Position numbers and translations under genes: made by a program. The notes below the pieces were generated by a model. That model was not told the DNA's origin, did no database searches, and was given only the letters and a program-made list of their open reading frames with translations. Shown in pieces: positions 59,354 through 64,000 of a DNA stretch of 64,000 bases; positions within the stretch are counted from its first letter, which is position 1, and each line of letters opens with the position of its first letter. The stretch is from Mucilaginibacter mali (GTDB lineage: Bacteria; Bacteroidota; Bacteroidia; Sphingobacteriales; Sphingobacteriaceae): positions 3,348,001 through 3,412,000 of the forward strand of contig NZ_CP054139.1 of the NCBI RefSeq assembly GCF_013283875.1, in the 5' to 3' direction.

Positions 59354-59974
59354 ATGAGTATGCAACTGTCATCTCTTTTAAATACCATTGTTAATAACGA
59401 TACCCTGCACGCCCGTTGGCTGAACACGCTTTCGCTGATGGAGAATACCGGAGCGCGCAAAATATCGGCCAGCGAAGACCCGCAAACGGTTACCTATATT
59501 ATCCTTAAGCACGCCGCCGAAGAGCATCGCCACGCCTTTTATTTAAAAAAGCAGATAGAGAAATTCCCGGGAAGCAGCTGCCCTACTTATGCCGGCCAAT
59601 ACCTGCTGGCACCGGCCTACAGCAAATACTATTTAAACCAGCTTGATGTGCAGGTTTGCCGCTACCTGAAAAGCGAACTAAACATTAGCGGCGCCGAACT
59701 GCGTTTTGCCGCCTACCTGCTGGTTACTTACGCTATTGAAGTGCGCGCCGATGAACTTTACCCGGTTTACCAGGATGTGCTGGATGCGGTTAAAAGCAAA
59801 GTGAACGTAAAATCCATCATCCTGGAAGAAGAGGGCCACCTGGAAGAAATGATCAACCAGTTGCAGCAGTTCTCGCCCGAGTGGGAAAAGCACGCGGCAG
59901 TTGCTGTTAAGATTGAGACGGTTTTGTTTAATAGCTGGATAAATGGTTTGGGTGAGGAGTTAGGGCAGGCGTAA
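59354..59974 (+). CDS. ferritin-like di-iron protein of unknown function
   Basis: A 206-residue all-helical protein starting MSMQLSSLLNTIV; the frame upstream is in a repeat and is not used. The four-helix ferritin-like iron-ligand pattern is present: Glu30 in LSLMENTGAR, Glu57-x-x-His60 in HAAEEHRHAF, Glu129 or Glu134 in AIEVRADELY, and Glu159-x-x-His162 in LEEEGHLEEM. This is the E...ExxH...E...ExxH layout of di-iron oxidases and ferritin-like proteins. It follows bioA and may share its message. No named family was recognised. Confidence 0.7.
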   Translation: MSMQLSSLLNTIVNNDTLHARWLNTLSLMENTGARKISASEDPQTVTYIILKHAAEEHRHAFYLKKQIEKFPGSSCPTYAGQYLLAPAYSKYYLNQLDVQVCRYLKSELNISGAELRFAAYLLVTYAIEVRADELYPVYQDVLDAVKSKVNVKSIILEEEGHLEEMINQLQQFSPEWEKHAAVAVKIETVLFNSWINGLGEELGQA

Positions 59975-60272
59975 AATCAAAGTATATTTTTCAGGTTTAA
60001 CAAAGCGCAACCCGGATCTAAAACACCAAAAATATCCTGCTTTTGGCGTTTTGCTTTTTACCATTTTCAATTTACAAACTTCTATCTATGCGCCGGATGT
60101 GGCATGGAAGATATGATACAAGGCGGGGTTTGTACAAAATGTGAGCTTTTCCTCTAATGGGTAACATATTTTCTTTTCTTTAAAAGCCTCTCGAACTTGT
60201 TTAAGAAGTCAGTAATTCTCGCGTTATGAATAGTAGCGGATAACCCGGGCGCAGGCAACGCCTCCAAAACCA
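59975..60272. other. intergenic region without genes
   Basis: About 298 bases of AT-rich DNA with a possible terminator at 60020-60052 (AAAACACCAAAA and TTTTGGCGTTTT, one mismatch, followed by GCTTTTTACC). No other feature is supported. Confidence 0.6.
60020..60052 (+). terminator. possible terminator after the ferritin-like gene
   Basis: AAAACACCAAAA and TTTTGGCGTTTT pair with one mismatch over a 9-base loop, followed by GCTTTTT. It lies 46 bases after the ferritin-like gene. Confidence 0.45.
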
Positions 60273-60599
60273 TCAATTACAGGAACAATTACACTGATTG
60301 AAATATTTAACAGGACGATTTATCGAGGGATGATCTTTCAGGTAGACGATACAAATGCTATCGCTATTTTTATTTTCAACCTCCACTAACGAATTACCTT
60401 CATAATATTTACCAGATCTAAAAAAACGATATACCAATTCGGGGGCATGATATTTAACCCTGATGGTTTTATTTATCAATACCGCTTTCATACACACTCC
60501 GTTATTCCTTAGTAAGGCATTCTCAATAAATGGCTTCCCAAATAACCAAAACACTAAAATAAACAAGGTGGCAATACCCAATCGAAATTTCATATCCAT
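60273..60599 (-). CDS. small membrane-anchored protein of unknown function
   Basis: From the ATG giving MDMKFRLGIATLFILVFWLF the protein has 108 residues with one N-terminal helix and an extracytoplasmic part (RVKYHAPELVYRFFRSGKYY and ICIVYLKDHPSINRPV, ending CNCSCN). This start avoids overlap with the acyltransferase gene (ends 60604); the longer frame opening does not. It shows no known domain; a DUF3592-like relation to 40331-40807 is possible but weak. Confidence 0.55.
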   Translation of the reverse strand: MDMKFRLGIATLFILVFWLFGKPFIENALLRNNGVCMKAVLINKTIRVKYHAPELVYRFFRSGKYYEGNSLVEVENKNSDSICIVYLKDHPSINRPVKYFNQCNCSCN

Positions 60600-60603
60600 G
60601 GGC

Positions 60604-61725
60604 TTACATCCCCACCTTCGGATCCGAGCCGCTTTGTACCTTGGCAAAACCCGATTTGTATTTCAGGAAGCGTTTCTCGAACAATTCGTACGAAGCAATG
60701 GAAATGATGATGGTGAACAGGAACACCAGCGGGTAAATAATAAATGAATTGTGCGATATAAAGCGGATGACGATATTAACTACCAGCACGTGCAGCATGT
60801 ACATACTGTACGATATTTTGCCCAGGTAATCCATCCATTTAAATTCAAGGCTGATGATGCTGGTATCGGTATTTACCAGGTTAAAAATAATAATGCCAAA
60901 CAGCACCCCATATATTTCCCAATAAAAGTAGCCGAAATTTAAACCAAAGGACAAAAAGCCGATAGCCAGCAGGTAGGCTGCCACCTGTACAAAGGTGCCG
61001 GTTAAAAGCTGCCTGGCTTTATTTTCAAAATTCAACAGGCCGAATAACGAACCGATCATCATACAATCTATCTGGAAGATATCCGACAGGTAAAAATCAA
61101 GGTCATCCAGCATTTTAAACCGTCCCGTAATCAGCGGAATGAAGTAAAAGGCCAGTTTGATGATGACATACGCGGCCAGCAGGATGATAACTATGCGCTT
61201 AAATTGCAGCCTGGTTTTCGACCAGTTCATTAAGAAAGGCCAAACCAGGTAAAACTGTTCCTCTACCCCTATCGACCACGATTGGGCCTGGTACGGAATG
61301 GCCCTGAACAGCAGATACTGTATATTAGGTAAAAAGAAGAGTATCAGCAGCGCGTTCTCCCATAAATGATCGTACGGGTTGGGCATTTGCGAGATATGCA
61401 GCGCGGGTATGTGTGGCCACACCAGGAAGGCGAGCGCCGCAACAAGAAAGTACAACGGCCAGATGCGCAATATACGCCTGATATAAAACTTCCGGATGGC
61501 GATACGTCCAAAGCGTTCCTTTTCTATCACCAATAACGAGGTAATGAGGAAACCGCTGAGCACAAAAAATATATCGACACCTAATTTACCGAAGAGTATA
61601 ATTATGGGATTATTAAAATAATGATGAAGGCCGTTAAACCACTTATACTGTTCAGTATGGTGAATAATTACCAGTGAAGCAGCTATAAAACGTAACGAAT
61701 TAAGGTTCTTAAAAAATACCTTCAT
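60604..61725 (-). CDS. acyltransferase family 3 (OafA/OatA-like) membrane protein
   Basis: A 373-residue protein of about ten membrane helices. LNSLRFIAASLVIIHHTEQY is the typical N-terminal helix with the catalytic-site histidines, GVDIFFVLSGFLITSLLV the second, and SWSIGVEEQFYLVWPF the conserved loop. Members O-acetylate sugars or glycans on the cell surface. Substrate unknown. Its single-gene layout gives no pathway hint. Confidence 0.93.
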   Translation of the reverse strand: MKVFFKNLNSLRFIAASLVIIHHTEQYKWFNGLHHYFNNPIIILFGKLGVDIFFVLSGFLITSLLVIEKERFGRIAIRKFYIRRILRIWPLYFLVAALAFLVWPHIPALHISQMPNPYDHLWENALLILFFLPNIQYLLFRAIPYQAQSWSIGVEEQFYLVWPFLMNWSKTRLQFKRIVIILLAAYVIIKLAFYFIPLITGRFKMLDDLDFYLSDIFQIDCMMIGSLFGLLNFENKARQLLTGTFVQVAAYLLAIGFLSFGLNFGYFYWEIYGVLFGIIIFNLVNTDTSIISLEFKWMDYLGKISYSMYMLHVLVVNIVIRFISHNSFIIYPLVFLFTIIISIASYELFEKRFLKYKSGFAKVQSGSDPKVGM

Positions 61726-61886
61726 TTAAATTTAATTCGGAATTATTGAATAATTATGTAAACGAAATTACCGGCCTTCGGGTTTATGTACAGGCTATAA
61801 TTGATCGTTTTTTAAATAGAATGAGTTACCCAATAATTTATTGTGTCTAAAGTACCTATTTTGTTGGCATAAAAAACACGCTTGAT

Positions 61887-61924
61887 AAAAAAAGAGCCAC
61901 TTTGTTTAAAGTGGCTCTTTTTTT
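61887..61924 (-). terminator. terminator of the secreted-protein gene at 61944
   Basis: AAAGAGCCACTTT (61891-61903) and AAAGTGGCTCTTT (61908-61920) form a 13-bp stem with a GTTT loop, in A/T runs on both sides. It follows the stop of the minus-strand gene ending at 61944. Confidence 0.85.
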
Positions 61925-61943
61925 ATACCCCTTTTTGGGATAT

Positions 61944-62588
61944 TTATTTGTTACCGCCTAATGCCTGCAGATCTGCAAGACTGATCTTATCGAAGCCGGC
62001 AGGTATACCGAAGCTGCCTGCCGGAACCTTTTCATCGCTGATGGCTTTATAGGTTACACTTACGCTCTGGCCCATCTGGTAAGTGGTAAACTGAACCGGA
62101 AAGCCGCCTACTTTGCTGTAAAGCTGGGTCATGCCGTTAACCGGGGCGCTGATATCGCTGGTGATCCAAACGTCAAAGCTGGCGCCGCTTTTAGGGTCTT
62201 TCGCGGTTACTTTTTTACATTTTAAACCGGCTATTTCCTTCGTCTCGGTAGTCGGCGTAAAAGCTAACTCGGGGATAGCGGCCTGTATCTGCTCGGTTTC
62301 GGCCGGGCTGGCTACTGCGGCTTTTTTTATGTTAGCAACAGGCACATCTACCAATATGGCCAGGTAATCGCCAATACCGGCGGTTACAACGGTAATTTTT
62401 GCCGGCCCGCTTTGCGATACCGTAGCGCTCGAGTCGCCTTTGAAATAAGTTTTCGCGTCGCCTGCGCCACGGCCGCCGCTTACGGTATAGGTAATTACAC
62501 CCTCCTTATAAGTTTTTTGGGCCGATGCGGTTAATGATGTTGCCAGTAAAGCCATGCCTGCGGCAACGGTAAATAGTTTAAATTTCAT
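61944..62588 (-). CDS. exported DUF4412-like protein
   Basis: A 214-residue protein with signal peptide (MKFKLFTVAAGMALLATSLT, then ASAQ). The mature part begins KTYKEGVITYTVSGGRGAGD and has IAGLKCKKVTAKDPKSGASF then VWITSDIS, the arrangement of DUF4412-like exported proteins. No enzymatic motif. It has its own terminator and lies downstream of comEC. Confidence 0.75.
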   Translation of the reverse strand: MKFKLFTVAAGMALLATSLTASAQKTYKEGVITYTVSGGRGAGDAKTYFKGDSSATVSQSGPAKITVVTAGIGDYLAILVDVPVANIKKAAVASPAETEQIQAAIPELAFTPTTETKEIAGLKCKKVTAKDPKSGASFDVWITSDISAPVNGMTQLYSKVGGFPVQFTTYQMGQSVSVTYKAISDEKVPAGSFGIPAGFDKISLADLQALGGNK

Positions 62589-62652
62589 ATAGTTTTTTGA
62601 TGATTGAAACACGTTATGTAACAAATATATTAATAATCTTTAGCGTGTTTGT

Positions 62653-63999
62653 TTAATTGGATAGCAAAATGAGCGATTTGTTACGCTTCAATACGTACAT
62701 TTTTTCGACATTATTTTTAACCGTAGGTTTAAAAGCAGCTAAAAAGCGGTCGCTGTTATCTGCGGCTAAAATTAATGTATTGAAAGTAAAGGCCGTATCT
62801 ATAACCGCGCCCGGTACTTTAGGGTCGCCCGTAACAAACAGGTAATTTATTTTAACCGGCGCGTACCGTGGCTTTAGTTGCGATGCCCTGCCGATAACCA
62901 GTATATCCCAGTCTAAAAACCTGACCAGTTGCCCCTGCTTCCTGAAAAAAGCAGTAGCGGTATCTTTTTTAAACCCAACAATGCTTAACTGTTTTACCCG
63001 GTTGCTATCTAAACAAGGTTGTATAGAATAGCGATACGTTTTATCGGTGTCACTCAAATCGGTCAGCAATACGGCCCTACTCCCCTGTTTAAATAAAATA
63101 GCCGGTTGCTTTTTCAGGCTGAAGAAAGTGATACTATTGGTACGTGTACCATTTATCCGCTTGAAACCTAAGCTAACGGATAAGATAAGCGCGCCGGCGA
63201 ATATAGCCTTCAGCAAGGCCGGTTTTTTATAATACAACAGGCAAAACACCAGTATCAGCAATACAAAAAGCACTATGTACTCGCCCCTGGTTAACCATAT
63301 TTTACCGATAGAAGCATAAGACGCCCGCTCTATTATTTGCAGGCCCCTATCCATCAGCAAAATGCTTTTCTCCAACACCCACCCGCTAAATTGGGCCAAT
63401 ACGCTTATCGCCATCTGCGCGAATAACAGGCAGGCTATCCCGGCATACATGATCACCAGCGACGGCAGCAGAATGAATAAGTTACTCAGCAAAAAACACA
63501 GCGGGAACTGGTGAAAATAGTAAGCGCTAAGCGGAAAGGTAATAGCCTGCGCCGCGATGGATGCCGAACACGGCAGCCACAGCTTATCCAACCATTTATT
63601 TTGAATATCCAGCCAGTTATATATGATGGGTTGAAAAACAATAAGCCCTGCCACCGCCAAATAGGACAGCTGGAAACCGACATCGGTAATCAAAAACGGA
63701 TCTATCAACAAAATAAAAAATGCCGATGCTGCTAAAATATTGAGCGTACTGATGCGCCGGTTGTATGTTTTACCAATAATAATAAAGCTGATCATTACCG
63801 CCGCCCGGCAAACAGCCGGCGAAAGACCGGTCAGCAGCGAATAATACCAGATGAGCGCGATGGTGAATATCGCTTTCAGCAGCTTGCCGTAACGGTACCT
63901 ATCCATAAAGCCCAGCAACCAGCCTATCATTACAAAAATAATAGCCACATGCGCCCCCGATACCGACAGCACATGGATGGTGCCCGTTTTTGAGTACGC
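62653..63999 (-). CDS. comEC: ComEC/Rec2-family DNA-uptake membrane protein, N-terminus outside window
   Basis: The frame is open through the window end. The residues AYSKTGTIHVLSVSGAHVAI at the edge are the ComEC core motif, followed by the competence domain with many helices (LLTGLSPAVCRAAVMISFI, DVGFQLSYLAVAGL). The C-terminal ~180 residues replace the metallo-beta-lactamase domain of other ComEC proteins with a segment lacking HxHxDH. The protein forms the inner-membrane channel for single-stranded DNA. The 5' half is not in the window. Confidence 0.88.
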   Translation of the reverse strand, partial: AYSKTGTIHVLSVSGAHVAIIFVMIGWLLGFMDRYRYGKLLKAIFTIALIWYYSLLTGLSPAVCRAAVMISFIIIGKTYNRRISTLNILAASAFFILLIDPFLITDVGFQLSYLAVAGLIVFQPIIYNWLDIQNKWLDKLWLPCSASIAAQAITFPLSAYYFHQFPLCFLLSNLFILLPSLVIMYAGIACLLFAQMAISVLAQFSGWVLEKSILLMDRGLQIIERASYASIGKIWLTRGEYIVLFVLLILVFCLLYYKKPALLKAIFAGALILSVSLGFKRINGTRTNSITFFSLKKQPAILFKQGSRAVLLTDLSDTDKTYRYSIQPCLDSNRVKQLSIVGFKKDTATAFFRKQGQLVRFLDWDILVIGRASQLKPRYAPVKINYLFVTGDPKVPGAVIDTAFTFNTLILAADNSDRFLAAFKPTVKNNVEKMYVLKRNKSLILLSN

Positions 64000-64000
64000 C

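Overview
The window is chromosomal DNA from a member of the Bacteroidota, most likely a Sphingobacteriaceae relative of Mucilaginibacter or Pedobacter. This is inferred from gene content and signals, not from a marker gene. Starts rarely carry a Shine-Dalgarno sequence and are often TTG. Upstream regions carry the Bacteroidota promoter form TTTG-N19-TAnnTTTG. HemC is fused to HemD, IspG is the long form, and DUF4476, BatA-like, CtlX-like and LytTR/LytS-type genes are present. Intergenic space is crowded with short palindromic repeats of many families.

Layout. 1-2087 (+): the 3' part of an amidohydrolase, a GNAT acetyltransferase and a vapBC-type toxin-antitoxin pair. 2094-13316 (-): a nearly complete haem pathway in the order hemA, two paralogous PH-like membrane proteins, hemCD fusion, hemB, hemL, sensor kinase, OmpR-type regulator, TPR membrane protein, hemE, hemJ. 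Together these take glutamyl-tRNA to uroporphyrinogen III and coproporphyrinogen III, and supply the HemJ-type protoporphyrinogen oxidase. HemF/HemN and HemH are not in the window. 13488-16791 (+): small housekeeping and hydrolase genes. 16827-18655 (-): a LytTR regulator with its LytS-type kinase. 19387-21405 (-): ispG. 21491-24170: an antitoxin-like orphan, a DUF4476 protein and an intact IS1182-family insertion sequence.

24303-36670: an ankyrin protein, then a DUF4159 gene divergent from a MoxR / DUF58 / BatA-like / two large membrane proteins / TldD / PmbA block. This is the most system-like stretch of the window: a cytoplasmic AAA+ ATPase, membrane-anchored partners, and a TldD-type protease with a twin-arginine signal. 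36900-44152: a VOC protein, an AraC-MGMT fusion, a UbiD decarboxylase, a PBP4-type carboxypeptidase overlapping an APC permease. 44477-46735: a K+-dependent-type membrane pyrophosphatase. 46812-47269: a relE/antitoxin pair. 47727-55158: CtlX, an RDD-like protein, a secreted protein with four tandem CBM48-like modules coupled to a retropepsin-like protease, a small ABC ATPase overlapping a short membrane protein, and an arginine-decarboxylase-like enzyme. 55409-59974 (+): PhzF, CDF transporter, NUDIX, bioA, and an undescribed ferritin-like di-iron protein. 60273-64000 (-): small proteins, an acyltransferase, and ComEC cut by the window edge.

Repeats are the second theme. At least ten palindromic families lie between genes. 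Several run into the 3' ends of genes (hemCD, hemL, NUDIX, bioA), and two repeat-like sequences sit in frame inside ispG.
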